Program-made: the position numbers and the translations under genes
Shown here: positions 17,091-26,057 of the stretch, one piece after another
Layout of the letters: each line of letters starts with the position of its first letter
Numbering within the stretch: the stretch's first letter is position 1
The notes under the pieces: model-generated
Told to the model about the DNA's origin: nothing
The model's database searches: none
What the model saw: the letters and a program-made list of their open reading frames with translations, nothing else
Assembly (NCBI GenBank): GCA_015068665.1
Contig: SVKB01000009.1
Coordinates: 1-64,000 of the forward strand
Length of the DNA stretch: 64,000 nt
DNA from: Oscillospiraceae bacterium
Lineage (GTDB): Bacteria > Bacillota > Clostridia > UMGS1840 > HGM11507
Direction: 5' to 3'

Positions 17091-19478
17091 ATGAAAAAAG
17101 TTATTTTATTTATTTTGGCAATACTGATATTATCAGTAAATGTTATAGGGGTAAGTGCCTTTTCAGATGTGAAAGATAAAGATTATTTTAAGGAAGCTGC
17201 CGTCTATTTAGACAATAATGGTATTATAACTGGATACGAAGATGGCACATTTCGCGGTCAAGGTAATATTACCCGAGCTGAAATGGCTACAATTGTATGC
17301 AGATTGCTGGAAAAATCCAATGAAGCAAGTGAATTAAAAGATGTATGTTACTTTTCAGATGTAAGTAGCAGTCATTGGGCTTTAGGATATATAAATTATG
17401 CCTATAATTCCAAAATAATAAATGGTGATGGAAATGGTAATTTCAGACCCGAGGATTATATATTGTATGAGGAAGCATTGAAGATGATTTTAAGTGCTTC
17501 AGGAATGGATAAGGATATTGAATGGGATTACAATAACTGGGCACAGGTTTATGTAAATACAGCTCAAATAAAAGGTTTGACAACAGGACAAAAAGGTGTT
17601 CCGGGGGAATATGTAAGCCGTGCTGATGTAGCAGTTATTCTTTATAATATACTACTTGGTAATGAGGAAATCGAAAACCCGAAAACTGATGTTATCAGTA
17701 TTTATAATGCTGAACAGATGTATGCACTTTCAAGACTTATGGCTATTTCTTCTATTAAGAAGGGAATTTCCGGATATAACGAAGACGAGGATTTAAAAAT
17801 GTTTTCTTATCCGGAAAATATAACAACTAAAACCGAAAAGATTGAATATTTGAAAAAAGCATCTTATGAACTTGCTGATGATATTGAGCTTGATTTCAGT
17901 ATATCCCATCTGTATCAAGATATATCAGGATATAAAAATGAGTTTATAGGTATATGTGTTGGCGATTCCAGTACAGTGTTCTCAGGTACTTTTAATGGTA
18001 ACAATAAAACGATTACTTTAAAATCCTCCTATGGTATAAAAATTGAAAATAGTAATAAAGATATAACCTTTGTGATTGGTTTGTTTGGAAAAATGGATGA
18101 AGCTACGGTTTCTAATCTGCATATTAAGGTAAATGGAGATTTAAAAGTACTATCAAGCCATAATAATTATATGTTTGGATTACTTGCCGGTGAAATGAAT
18201 AATTGTAAAATATCCAATGTGACTGTTGATGTAACCGGTAATTCAACAATAGGGATTGATCAAAAATCAATTGGCAATCGAAATTCAATAGTCGGATGTC
18301 TTGCAGGAAACGTATCAGCAGATAAAGCAAATTATATTAGAAATTGTCATATAAAGCTTACAGATTCTACTCTGCTTAATTCCAAAACAAAGGAAAGCGT
18401 AGGATATATGTTTACGGGTGGTATTGTGGGGAAAACCTCAGGAACACTGTCAAATATGGTAAAAATAGAAAAATGTAAAGTAGAGCTATACAACTCTGAT
18501 ATTGTTGCTGAATCCGACAGAGAAATAAGTTGTGTAGGCGGTGCAGTGGGGGATGCGAAATATTCTAAAATAACAGATGTTGATGTATCTTTAATTAATA
18601 GCTCAATTGGCGCTTATACTGATGGTGATACTAATGTTACAATATATACAGGCGGACAGCAGGAGTATTATAAATATGCAGTAGGAGGTATTTTAGGTTT
18701 TTCTGGTGCGGGAAGTAATAACAGGACAAATTTAGGCCAACAAGGAAATTATATGAATAACTGTACTTTTAAAGCCTCAATGGATAAATACGATGAAATA
18801 CTTTACGCAAAAGAAAAAGCAGGTACTTCTACCAATGTAGGAGGACTTGTCGGGCTGTCATTTAATAATCTGACAATCGAGAAGTCTGTTGTTGATGTTA
18901 AAAACGGAAGTTTTGTATCAGAACGTTTGGAATCCTCTGTTGAAAATACCACCTATGGTTCAACTGTCGGAGGTATAATTGGAAGACTGGAGCATACAGG
19001 CAGAATAGCTGACTGTGTTGTAAACGGAGAAAGCTTTGATATAATTGTTCGTTCTACCGAGAAGGAAATATATGCAGGAGGTATAGTAGGTGTTGACATA
19101 GGACCTATACACAAAAAGCAGGTATCTCTTGAAAACAATAAGGTAATCGGAAACGGAACTACTGAAATTATAGCTGAAATAGTAAAAAGCGATAAACCTA
19201 ACAGTAACATTTACTTAGGTGGAATTGCAGGAAATGCAGGTTATCAGATATTAAATTGTGAAACTTCAGGAATTTCACTTATTCTTAATGGCAGAAATAT
19301 TTATGAAGCTCAAAAAGTGTATATGGGAAAAACTGCAGGAGAAGTAACTGATGTATATGTAAAATCACAAAAAAACTTTGAGTGGGACACCTGCGGAATA
19401 TTTGATTGTAAAACTGACAATGTGACATTTATAAATAATCTGCCTGAAAAGGTTACTGTTAAATATAATGAAAAATAA
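17091..19478 (+). CDS. Secreted SLH-domain protein with GLUG-like C-terminal repeats
   Basis: A 795-residue surface protein. Signal peptide (1-24) is followed by three S-layer-homology units (about 25-75, 88-140, 145-200). Each has the pattern F-S-D-V ... G-I-I-T-G-Y-E-D-G-T-F ... R-A-E-M. They should anchor it to cell-wall polysaccharide. The rest (about 210-795) is a low-complexity, Asn/Gly-rich solenoid in which G-G-I-V-G / G-G-I-I-G / A-G-x-N-V steps recur every 40-80 residues, as in GLUG and beta-helix surface proteins. No catalytic residues are recognised. It is transcribed alone and ends in a strong terminator. A role in adhesion or as a surface layer is inference. Confidence 0.85.
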   Translation: MKKVILFILAILILSVNVIGVSAFSDVKDKDYFKEAAVYLDNNGIITGYEDGTFRGQGNITRAEMATIVCRLLEKSNEASELKDVCYFSDVSSSHWALGYINYAYNSKIINGDGNGNFRPEDYILYEEALKMILSASGMDKDIEWDYNNWAQVYVNTAQIKGLTTGQKGVPGEYVSRADVAVILYNILLGNEEIENPKTDVISIYNAEQMYALSRLMAISSIKKGISGYNEDEDLKMFSYPENITTKTEKIEYLKKASYELADDIELDFSISHLYQDISGYKNEFIGICVGDSSTVFSGTFNGNNKTITLKSSYGIKIENSNKDITFVIGLFGKMDEATVSNLHIKVNGDLKVLSSHNNYMFGLLAGEMNNCKISNVTVDVTGNSTIGIDQKSIGNRNSIVGCLAGNVSADKANYIRNCHIKLTDSTLLNSKTKESVGYMFTGGIVGKTSGTLSNMVKIEKCKVELYNSDIVAESDREISCVGGAVGDAKYSKITDVDVSLINSSIGAYTDGDTNVTIYTGGQQEYYKYAVGGILGFSGAGSNNRTNLGQQGNYMNNCTFKASMDKYDEILYAKEKAGTSTNVGGLVGLSFNNLTIEKSVVDVKNGSFVSERLESSVENTTYGSTVGGIIGRLEHTGRIADCVVNGESFDIIVRSTEKEIYAGGIVGVDIGPIHKKQVSLENNKVIGNGTTEIIAEIVKSDKPNSNIYLGGIAGNAGYQILNCETSGISLILNGRNIYEAQKVYMGKTAGEVTDVYVKSQKNFEWDTCGIFDCKTDNVTFINNLPEKVTVKYNEK

Positions 19479-19490
19479 ATTACAGATATA

Positions 19491-19520
19491 AAAGCAATTG
19501 TAAAAACAATTGCTTTTTTT
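19491..19520 (+). terminator. Intrinsic terminator after the SLH gene (copy 1 of a 30-bp repeat)
   Basis: Stem aaagcaattg / caattgcttt with a 6-nt loop and a T run. The identical 30 bases recur at 19676-19705. Confidence 0.9.
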
Positions 19521-19558
19521 GTACGGCAAGGCTCATTTTGGTGAAAAGCAAGGAAAAA

Positions 19559-19590
19559 CAAGGGGTTCTCGATGAACCCCTTGCTTTTTT
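19559..19590 (+). terminator. Second strong terminator-like hairpin
   Basis: Stem caaggggttc / gaaccccttg (10 bp), 5-nt loop tcgat, then ctttttt. It lies in the intergenic stretch 19479-19797, between two copies of another terminator. No gene ends here, so it may belong to an inserted repeat. Confidence 0.7.
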
Positions 19591-19650
19591 AAAAATGTAA
19601 AGTTATTTTAAATTATCAACTGTGTTGGATTTATTATTACATTTCTTGCG

Positions 19651-19679
19651 GTAGACCGACTTTTTCGACAGTCTGAAAG
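19651..19679 (+). repeat. Dispersed motif gtag-N6-tttttcgacagtctga
   Basis: A near match occurs at 39155-39182, next to hairpin array C. Both have gtag, a 6-7 nt gap, a T run and gacagtctga-r-ag. It probably marks the end of a dispersed repeat. Confidence 0.4.
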
Positions 19680-19705
19680 CAATTGTAAAAACAATTGCTT
19701 TTTTT
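19676..19705 (+). repeat. Exact duplicate of the 19491 terminator
   Basis: The same 30 bases as 19491-19520, giving a direct repeat around a 155-bp segment. It still forms a complete terminator, with one more T than copy 1. The mgl operon starts about 90 bp downstream, so its promoter must lie within 19706-19780, which is extremely AT-rich. Confidence 0.85.
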
Positions 19706-19797
19706 TGTTATATTTTTTTTTAAAATGCAAATGCTTAATATATAACATCATAAATGTTTTATATCATTTAATAAAATTAATGAAAGGAAATATTATT

Positions 19798-20787
19798 ATG
19801 AAAAAAATAATAACAATCTTTACAATTTTTACTCTTGTTTTTTTGGCAGGCTGTGCTAAAAATGAGGATTCTATGCCTGAAATAGGTGTTGCCATCTATA
19901 AATATGATGACACCTATATTTCAACCGTTAAGAATTCCCTTATAAATGCAGCCGAAGGTAAAGCAGAGCTTTTACTTAATGATGGCAAAGGAGATCAGGC
20001 AACCCAGAATGACCAGATAGACCTGCTGATAGAAAAAGGCGTAGATGTGCTTTTAGTTAATGTAGTGGATGTGGGTGCCTCTCAGACTATAGTAAACAAA
20101 GCCAAAACTGCTGATATCCCTATCATATTTTTTAACCGGGAACCATCCGAGGCAGTTCTTAAAAGCTATGATAAGGCTCGCTTTATCGGAACCAACGCAA
20201 AGGATGCAGGGGTAATCCAGGGCGAAATTATAGCCGAAAGCTGGAAGGACGGAAGGTACGATAAGAATAAAGACGGAGTAATGCAGTATGTAATGTTCAA
20301 GGGTGAGCCGGATAATCCCGAAGCGGTTGCAAGAACTGAATGGTCAATAAAAAGAGCCAACGAGCTTGGTGTAAAAACCGAACAGCTTGGACTTCAGGTG
20401 GCAAACTGGGATACCGAGCTTGCCAACAGGGCTATGGAAGCCTGGATTACCAAGTTCGGAGATAAAATAGAGTTTGTAGTTGCCAATAATGACGGTATGG
20501 CACAGGGTGCAATTTCAGCTCTTCAGGCAGCAAACTACAATAAGGGTGATGAAAATAAATTCATTCCCGTAGTTGGTGTTGATGCTACCGATGCCGCCAA
20601 AGAGCTTATAACAAAAAAATATATGACCGGTACGGTTGTTCAGGATGGAGAAGAAATGGGTAAGATGCTTTTTAAGGCTGCCTCTAACCTTATCGAAGGA
20701 AAGGATATTATTGAAGGTACCGACTATTCTTATGATTCAACCGGTGTTGCTGTAAGAATACCCTATAAACCGTATACCGGTATGTAA
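19798..20787 (+). CDS. mglB: Galactose/methylgalactoside ABC transporter substrate-binding lipoprotein
   Basis: Type I periplasmic-binding-fold protein (329 aa) anchored as a lipoprotein: the signal ends with the lipobox L-A-G-C, so Cys19 would be lipidated. It matches MglB closely in the ligand-site stretches [16 protein letters not shown] and F-F-N-R-E-P, and in the late N-N-D-G-M-A-Q-G-A block. It captures galactose or related sugars for the importer encoded by the next two genes. The ATG at 19798 is chosen over an upstream in-frame start because it begins the signal peptide and has aaagga upstream. Confidence 0.93.
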   Translation: MKKIITIFTIFTLVFLAGCAKNEDSMPEIGVAIYKYDDTYISTVKNSLINAAEGKAELLLNDGKGDQATQNDQIDLLIEKGVDVLLVNVVDVGASQTIVNKAKTADIPIIFFNREPSEAVLKSYDKARFIGTNAKDAGVIQGEIIAESWKDGRYDKNKDGVMQYVMFKGEPDNPEAVARTEWSIKRANELGVKTEQLGLQVANWDTELANRAMEAWITKFGDKIEFVVANNDGMAQGAISALQAANYNKGDENKFIPVVGVDATDAAKELITKKYMTGTVVQDGEEMGKMLFKAASNLIEGKDIIEGTDYSYDSTGVAVRIPYKPYTGM

Positions 20788-20801
20788 AAGTGGTGGAAAG
20801 C

Positions 20802-22304
20802 TTGAAAACAGAAAACTATATACTACGAATGGTGGATATTGTAAAGGAATTTCCCGGTGTTCTTGCTCTTGATAAAGCAAAGCTTGAGGTAAGACCGGGT
20901 ACAGTTCATTCCCTGATGGGAGAAAACGGAGCCGGAAAGTCTACCCTTATGAAATGTCTTTTCGGTGTTTATCTTGAGGATGGCGGCAGCATTTTCATTA
21001 ACGGAGAAAAGGTGAATTTTAAAAACTCGAAGCAGGCTTTGGAATCGGGAGTTGCTATGGTTCATCAGGAGCTTAATCAGGTGATGAAGCAAACCGTAAT
21101 GGATAATATATGGTTAGGACGATTCCCTCTTAAGGCAGGTATCATAAACAGTAAAAAAATGTATGAGGATACCCTGGCTATATTCAAAGAGCTTGAACTT
21201 GACATAAAACCTGATTCTGAGATTCATAAGCTGTCTGTTTCTCAGCGGCAAATGGTTGAAATTGCAAAGGCATATTCTTATAATGCAAAAATTCTCGTTC
21301 TTGATGAGCCTACCTCGTCTCTTACCGAATCGGAGGTTGAAAAGCTTTTTGAAATTATAGATAAGCTAAAGAATAAGGGCTGCGGTATTATATATATTTC
21401 TCATAAAATGGAGGAAATTTTACGAATTTCCGATGATGTTACCATAATGAGAGACGGTAAATGGATTGCTACCGAAAAAGCGGAAAATCTTGATATGGAT
21501 AAGATTATAAAGCTTATGGTAGGCCGTGATATGACTAACCGTTTTCCCGATAAATTAAATAAGCCCGGTGATGTAATAATGGAGGTAAATAATCTGACTT
21601 CCTATTATGCACCCGGAATAACCGATGTAAGCTTTGATTTAAGAAAGGGCGAAATCTTAGGTGTTGCAGGGCTTGTGGGAGCAGGAAGAACCGAGCTTTT
21701 AGAAACCTTGTTTGGAGTAAAGAAAATAAAGACAGGAACAGTTAAGCTTCATTCAAGATTTGTTGTAAACAGCTCGCCGCAAAACGCAATCAGAAACGGA
21801 TTTGCGCTTCTTACCGAAGAAAGACGCGCAACGGGAATATTCGGAGGCTTGAGCATTAAATTTAATTCGGTAATATCCAATCTTAAAAACTATAGCCGTT
21901 ACGGAATGCTCGACGATTCAAAAATGAGTGAGGATACCGAGTGGGTTATTAATAGTATGAATGTTAAAACACCGGGGCAAAAAACAAAAATCAAAACTCT
22001 TTCAGGAGGAAATCAACAAAAGGTTATCTTGGGAAGGTGGCTTCTTACAAGCCCTGAAATCCTTATGCTGGATGAGCCTACAAGAGGTATTGATGTAGGT
22101 GCAAAATATGAAATATATCAGCTGATTTTAGAGCTTGCAAAAAAGGATAAGGCTGTAATAATGGTTTCCTCGGAAATGACTGAGCTCTTAGGTATCTGCG
22201 ACAGGATACTTGTGATGTCCAACGGAAGATGTGCAGGGATTTTAGATAATGATGAAAAAATAACCCAGGAAGAAATATTAAGACTTGCTTCAAAATATAT
22301 TTAG
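20802..22304 (+). CDS. mglA: Galactose/methylgalactoside ABC importer ATP-binding protein
   Basis: Tandem ATPase of about 500 aa with two ABC domains. The first has Walker [10 protein letters not shown] near residue 40, signature L-S-V-S-Q-R-Q and Walker B I-L-V-L-D-E-P-T. The second has the degenerate Walker [10 protein letters not shown] usual in this family, and signature L-S-G-G-N-Q-Q-K. The segment [12 protein letters not shown] matches MglA. I prefer the TTG at 20802 (ggtggaaag upstream, protein then starts as MglA does), but a GTG at 20790, 2 bp after the mglB stop, is also possible. Confidence 0.92.
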   Translation: MKTENYILRMVDIVKEFPGVLALDKAKLEVRPGTVHSLMGENGAGKSTLMKCLFGVYLEDGGSIFINGEKVNFKNSKQALESGVAMVHQELNQVMKQTVMDNIWLGRFPLKAGIINSKKMYEDTLAIFKELELDIKPDSEIHKLSVSQRQMVEIAKAYSYNAKILVLDEPTSSLTESEVEKLFEIIDKLKNKGCGIIYISHKMEEILRISDDVTIMRDGKWIATEKAENLDMDKIIKLMVGRDMTNRFPDKLNKPGDVIMEVNNLTSYYAPGITDVSFDLRKGEILGVAGLVGAGRTELLETLFGVKKIKTGTVKLHSRFVVNSSPQNAIRNGFALLTEERRATGIFGGLSIKFNSVISNLKNYSRYGMLDDSKMSEDTEWVINSMNVKTPGQKTKIKTLSGGNQQKVILGRWLLTSPEILMLDEPTRGIDVGAKYEIYQLILELAKKDKAVIMVSSEMTELLGICDRILVMSNGRCAGILDNDEKITQEEILRLASKYI

Positions 22305-22316
22305 GAGGTGAATTTT

Positions 22317-23321
22317 ATGAAAAGGAAAATATCAGATCTTCTCCTTAATTATTCTTTATATATAGTTCTGGGAATAATGATTCTTGCGGTTATTATTCAC
22401 GACCCAAGCTTTATTTCTTTTAAGAACATAACAAATATTTTAAGTCAGGCATCCACAAGAGGAATACTTGCATTGGGGGTGGCAGGGCTTATTGTACTGC
22501 AGGGAACCGATCTTTCTGCCGGAAGAATTTTAGGTCTTACTGCAATTATCTCTGCATCCTTACTGCAATCGGTAAACTATGCATCAAGAATGTATCCGTC
22601 ATTACCGCAGCTTCCGTTGTTTTTGCCTCTTATAATAGCGGTAATTGTGGGTGCAATATTCGGCGCTATAAACGGCTTTGGGGTAAGTAAGCTTCACCTT
22701 CACGCATTTATCGTAACTCTTGGTACTCAGCTTATTGCTTACGGCCTTTCGGCAATCTATATCGACAGACCTCCTCTCGGTGCACAGCCAATAGCGAATT
22801 TTGACGAGAGATATGTAGATTTTGTAACAGGATATTTCAAGGTTGGAAATCTTGAAATACCTTATCTCATTTTCTATCTTGCAATAATAGCCCTTATAAT
22901 GTGGTTTATCTGGAATAAAACAACTCTTGGAAAAAATATGTTCGCTATAGGCGGTAATCCGGAGGCGGCTGCTGTTTCGGGAGTAAACTTATTTAAAAAC
23001 ATAATGGCGATATATATTATATCAGGAATACTCTATGGTATAGCCGGCTTTTTAGAGGCAGGCAGAGTTGGCTCGGCAACAAGTAATACGGGTATAAATT
23101 ATGAGCTTGATGCCATAAGTGCCTGCGTAGTAGGTGGGGTATCCTTTTCGGGTGGTGTGGGTACCATACCCGGAGTAATCATCGGTACCATTATTCTTCA
23201 GTTTATAAACTACGGACTTAATTTTGTAGGAATAAGCCCATATTATCAGTATATAATAAAGGGACTAATCATTATACTTGCTGTTTCTATTGATGTAAGA
23301 AAATATCTTGTGAAAAAATAA
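22317..23321 (+). CDS. mglC: Galactose/methylgalactoside ABC importer permease
   Basis: BPD_transp_2 family permease (334 aa, about nine to ten hydrophobic segments) that forms the membrane channel with MglA. The family loop E-A-A-A-V-S-G-V is present (residues about 218-225), and the C-terminal Y-Y-Q-Y-I-I-K-G-L-I-I-I-L-A-V matches MglC. The ATG at 22317 is used because aggaggtg lies at 22303-22310; an upstream GTG falls inside that site. The stop codon is inside the terminator stem, closing the mglBAC operon. Confidence 0.92.
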   Translation: MKRKISDLLLNYSLYIVLGIMILAVIIHDPSFISFKNITNILSQASTRGILALGVAGLIVLQGTDLSAGRILGLTAIISASLLQSVNYASRMYPSLPQLPLFLPLIIAVIVGAIFGAINGFGVSKLHLHAFIVTLGTQLIAYGLSAIYIDRPPLGAQPIANFDERYVDFVTGYFKVGNLEIPYLIFYLAIIALIMWFIWNKTTLGKNMFAIGGNPEAAAVSGVNLFKNIMAIYIISGILYGIAGFLEAGRVGSATSNTGINYELDAISACVVGGVSFSGGVGTIPGVIIGTIILQFINYGLNFVGISPYYQYIIKGLIIILAVSIDVRKYLVKK

Positions 23322-23343
23322 AGCCGTAAGGCTTTATTTTTTT
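23316..23343 (+). terminator. Intrinsic terminator of mglBAC
   Basis: Stem aaataaagcc / ggctttattt with a gtaa tetraloop and a T run. The left arm contains the mglC stop codon. Confidence 0.9.
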
Positions 23344-23352
23344 AAAAAATTA

Positions 23353-23361
23353 TGCTATAAT
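23353..23361 (+). promoter_or_regulatory. Extended -10 element before the acetylesterase
   Basis: TGCTATAAT, 32 bp ahead of the ATG. No good -35 is visible because the preceding bases belong to the mgl terminator. Confidence 0.4.
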
Positions 23362-23392
23362 TCAGATATAATTATAAAAGCAGGTGAATATA

Positions 23393-24118
23393 ATGGTAAA
23401 AGACGGTGTAAATACCACAGATAAAATAACTTCATTTTTACTTATAGGCCAGTCAAATATGGCTGGCAGAGGGGAATTTAATGATGTTGAGCCCATTGAT
23501 AACAGTAAATGCTTTATGCTTCGTATGGGAAGATGGCAAAAGATGACTGAGCCCATTAATCCTGACAGGGCAATCTGGGGTGTAAGATTTCACAGCGGTG
23601 TAGGGCTGTCAGCAAGTTTTGCTGATGCATACGCAAGAGAATTCAATGCCTCCTGCGGTCTTATTCCCTGTGCAGACGGTGGTACAAAGCTTTCTCAGTG
23701 GATGCCCGGTGAGATTTTATTCGACCATGCGGTTTTCATGTGCTCGCTCGCAAAGAGAACCTCGGAAATAGGCGGTATTTTATGGCACCAGGGTGAAAGT
23801 GACTGTGTAAACCTTGATGTAAAAAAATATAAGGAAGATTTTAAAATAATGATAACCGCCTTAAGAAAAGAATTGGGTAACGAAACTCTCCCCGTAATAA
23901 TCGGAGAATTATCCGAAAATATAACTCTTAACTGGGTGGATGAAGGTGCTGCAAAGAAGCTTAATGAAGCCTTTCATGAAATTTCCCGGGAAATAAATAA
24001 TATATCGGTTGTTTCTTCAAAGGAGCTTGAATTAAAGGCTGACGGTATCCATTTTAATGCCAGAGCCTTAAGAAAATTCGGCTTAAGATATTTTGAAAAA
24101 TATAAGGAAATGATATGA
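23393..24118 (+). CDS. SASA-family carbohydrate acetylesterase (sialate O-acetylesterase-like)
   Basis: A 241-residue SGNH-fold esterase of the SASA/DUF303 group (CE6-like), expected to remove acetyl groups from sugars. The nucleophile motif is G-Q-S-N-M-A-G-R-G (Ser near residue 20). W-H-Q-G-E-S-D is the family's block III, and the late D-G-I-H-F-N supplies the Asp-His pair. No signal peptide is visible, so it probably acts in the cytoplasm on imported acetylated sugars, in keeping with the sugar importer just upstream. The ATG at 23393 is preferred to a GTG inside the caggtga site. It overlaps vanZ by 4 bp. Confidence 0.85.
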   Translation: MVKDGVNTTDKITSFLLIGQSNMAGRGEFNDVEPIDNSKCFMLRMGRWQKMTEPINPDRAIWGVRFHSGVGLSASFADAYAREFNASCGLIPCADGGTKLSQWMPGEILFDHAVFMCSLAKRTSEIGGILWHQGESDCVNLDVKKYKEDFKIMITALRKELGNETLPVIIGELSENITLNWVDEGAAKKLNEAFHEISREINNISVVSSKELELKADGIHFNARALRKFGLRYFEKYKEMI

Positions 24119-24603
24119 AAAAGAAACTTATCTTGTGGATAGCGTGTATCTTATGGGCATTTATGATTTTTATGTTTTCTCATCAGACTGCAGAAAAATC
24201 GGCAGATTTATCTCAAAGCTTCAGTGCAAAAATAATAATCTTTTTAGCCGAACACGGTGTGATTGATATCCCGGTTTCCTCAACGGGATTTTTGGAAGCT
24301 GTGTCGAAAATTGCCGAAAGTGTGGATACATTTGTAAGAAAGCTTGCCCACTTTAGTATATATGCTGTTTTAGGCGTACTATCTTATGAGCTTTCTCTTT
24401 GTTATACCCAAAATAAAAGGGCTGTAATAATTGCTTTGATTGGTTGCTTTTTTTATGCAGTAAGTGACGAAATCCATCAGACATTTATTCCGGGCAGAGC
24501 AGGGATGATAACCGACGTGCTGCTTGATTTTTGCGGAAGTTTTTCCGGTGTGTTTATATACAGTCTGATTTTTAAAAGAAACCATAAAAAAATAAGGATG
24601 TGA
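24115..24603 (+). CDS. VanZ-like family membrane protein
   Basis: A 162-residue protein with an N-terminal hydrophobic helix and three more membrane segments. The VanZ core is recognised in F-V-R-K-L-A-H-F-S-I-Y-A-V-L-G and S-D-E-I-H-Q-T-F-I-P-G-R-A-G. In vancomycin clusters VanZ lowers teicoplanin susceptibility, but most family members like this one lie outside such clusters and have no known role. The start overlaps the esterase stop (atga), so they are translated together. A bidirectional terminator follows. Confidence 0.85.
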   Translation: MKKKLILWIACILWAFMIFMFSHQTAEKSADLSQSFSAKIIIFLAEHGVIDIPVSSTGFLEAVSKIAESVDTFVRKLAHFSIYAVLGVLSYELSLCYTQNKRAVIIALIGCFFYAVSDEIHQTFIPGRAGMITDVLLDFCGSFSGVFIYSLIFKRNHKKIRM

Positions 24604-24623
24604 AGAACAATCTTCACATCCTT
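24594..24623. terminator. Bidirectional terminator between vanZ and frr
   Basis: Thirteen-bp perfect stem (aaggatgtgaaga / tcttcacatcctt) with loop acaa. The left arm overlaps the vanZ end. It serves the two convergent genes; T-rich DNA follows on the plus side. Confidence 0.8.
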
Positions 24624-24630
24624 TGTAATT

Positions 24631-25185
24631 TTATACTGTAAGGATTTCCTTTTCTTTTTCTTTTGCTATATCATCTGCGTTCTTAACGTATTTATCGGTA
24701 AGTTTCTGGATTTTATCCTCGGCATCCTTAACATCATCCTCAGTAATCTTATTATCTTTTTTTAGAGCCTTGATTTTGTCAATTGCATCTCTTCTGATGT
24801 TTCTTATTGCAACCTTTGTGTTTTCGGCAATCTTACTTACATCCTTAACAAGTGCCTTTCTTCTTTCCTCGGTAAGAGGAGGGAAGTTAAGCCTTATAAC
24901 CTTACCGTCATTTGTAGGGTTGATTCCTATATCAGATTTTTGAATTTCTTTTTCAATTTCCTTTAAAACGGTTGCATCCCATGGCTGAATAAGAAGTGTT
25001 CTTGCTTCAGGAACCGAAATGTTACCAAGCTGTGCAATCGGAGTTGGAGTTCCGTAGTATTCAACCTTGATTTTGTCAAGAATTGCAGGATTTGCTCTGC
25101 CCGCTCTGATTGATGCGTATTCATTATTAAGTGCTTCGATAGATTTTTGCATTTTTACTTCAGCGTTACTGATTGTTTCTTTCAT
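24631..25185 (-). CDS. frr: Ribosome recycling factor
   Basis: A 184-residue RRF that works with EF-G to split post-termination ribosomes. Family hallmarks are present: the opening helix with L-N-N-E-Y-A-S-I-R-A-G-R-A-N-P-A, Y-Y-G-T-P-T-P-I-A-Q-L, N-D-G-K-V-I-R-L-N-F-P-P-L-T-E-E-R-R, and a long basic C-terminal helical arm. Length matches the family. It follows pyrH by 22 bp on the minus strand with aaagga ahead of the ATG, the standard pyrH-frr order. The usual next genes uppS and cdsA do not follow. Confidence 0.97.
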   Translation of the reverse strand: MKETISNAEVKMQKSIEALNNEYASIRAGRANPAILDKIKVEYYGTPTPIAQLGNISVPEARTLLIQPWDATVLKEIEKEIQKSDIGINPTNDGKVIRLNFPPLTEERRKALVKDVSKIAENTKVAIRNIRRDAIDKIKALKKDNKITEDDVKDAEDKIQKLTDKYVKNADDIAKEKEKEILTV

Positions 25186-25207
25186 AATTATCTTTCCTTT
25201 CTATTAC

Positions 25208-25915
25208 TTATTTACCAACATAGGTTCCGATTTTTTCACCTTTGACAACACGGATGATATTTTCGGGAATATCAAGACCAAAAACCTCAATAGGGATATT
25301 ATTATCCATACACAGGGAAATTGCGGTAGAATCCATAACTTTTAAGCCCTTGTTAAGAACGTCAATATATTTTATGCTGTCAAACTTAACAGCATCCTTA
25401 TCAACATGGGGATCTGAGGTATAAACACCGTCAACATTTTTAGCAAGCAGTATAACATCTGCATCAATCTCGGCAGCTCTTAATGCAGCCGCAGTATCGG
25501 TAGAGAAGAAGGGATTACCGGTTCCGCAACCGAATACAACAACTCTTCCTTTTTCGAGATGTCTTATAGCTTTATTTCTTATATAAGGCTCCGCAATCTG
25601 TTTCATTTCAATACCTGTCTGAACTCTTGCCTGAACGCCTACATCTTCCAGCGTGTCAAGTATAGCCAGCGCGTTGATGGTAGTAGCAAGCATTCCCATA
25701 TGGTCAGCTCTCGTTCTGTCCATGCTTTCGCCGCTTCTGCCTCTCCAGAAGTTACCGCCACCTACAACAATTGCAGTTTCAATTCCCATTTCGGTTAAAA
25801 TCTTGATTTGTTCGCAAACTTTTTTTATCTTCACAAAATTAAGACCGAAGCCCCCTTCATTGGATAATGCCTCACCGCTTAATTTCAGAAGAACTCTTTT
25901 ATATTTGCATTCCAT
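25208..25915 (-). CDS. pyrH: UMP kinase
   Basis: Bacterial UMP kinase of the amino-acid-kinase fold (235 aa). It converts UMP to UDP for pyrimidine nucleotide synthesis and is usually a GTP-activated, UTP-inhibited hexamer. Seen: [10 protein letters not shown] near the start, [10 protein letters not shown] (phosphate loop), [12 protein letters not shown] and [11 protein letters not shown]. First gene of a two-gene unit with frr. Neither rpsB nor tsf precedes it, so the common rpsB-tsf-pyrH-frr cluster is split here. Confidence 0.97.
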   Translation of the reverse strand: MECKYKRVLLKLSGEALSNEGGFGLNFVKIKKVCEQIKILTEMGIETAIVVGGGNFWRGRSGESMDRTRADHMGMLATTINALAILDTLEDVGVQARVQTGIEMKQIAEPYIRNKAIRHLEKGRVVVFGCGTGNPFFSTDTAAALRAAEIDADVILLAKNVDGVYTSDPHVDKDAVKFDSIKYIDVLNKGLKVMDSTAISLCMDNNIPIEVFGLDIPENIIRVVKGEKIGTYVGK

Positions 25916-26006
25916 AAAATCATCCTTCCTTGGTATTGTATTTTTTTAATTATAACATATTATTTTTCATTTTTAAAGAATTATTTTTAAGATTAATAAA
26001 AAAATA

Positions 26007-26036
26007 TTGACATAGGTGCAATAATAAAGGTATCAT
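26007..26036 (+). promoter_or_regulatory. Promoter of cysK
   Basis: TTGACA, 18-nt spacer, TATCAT, about 22 bp before the ATG at 26058. There is no room for a T-box or S-box leader. Confidence 0.6.
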
Positions 26037-26057
26037 ATAAAAAATGAGGTGTTAAAA

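Noticed and set aside
19521-19675. Small gene between the duplicated terminators
   Set aside because: No frame with a start and ribosome site; the segment is hairpin and AT-rich DNA.
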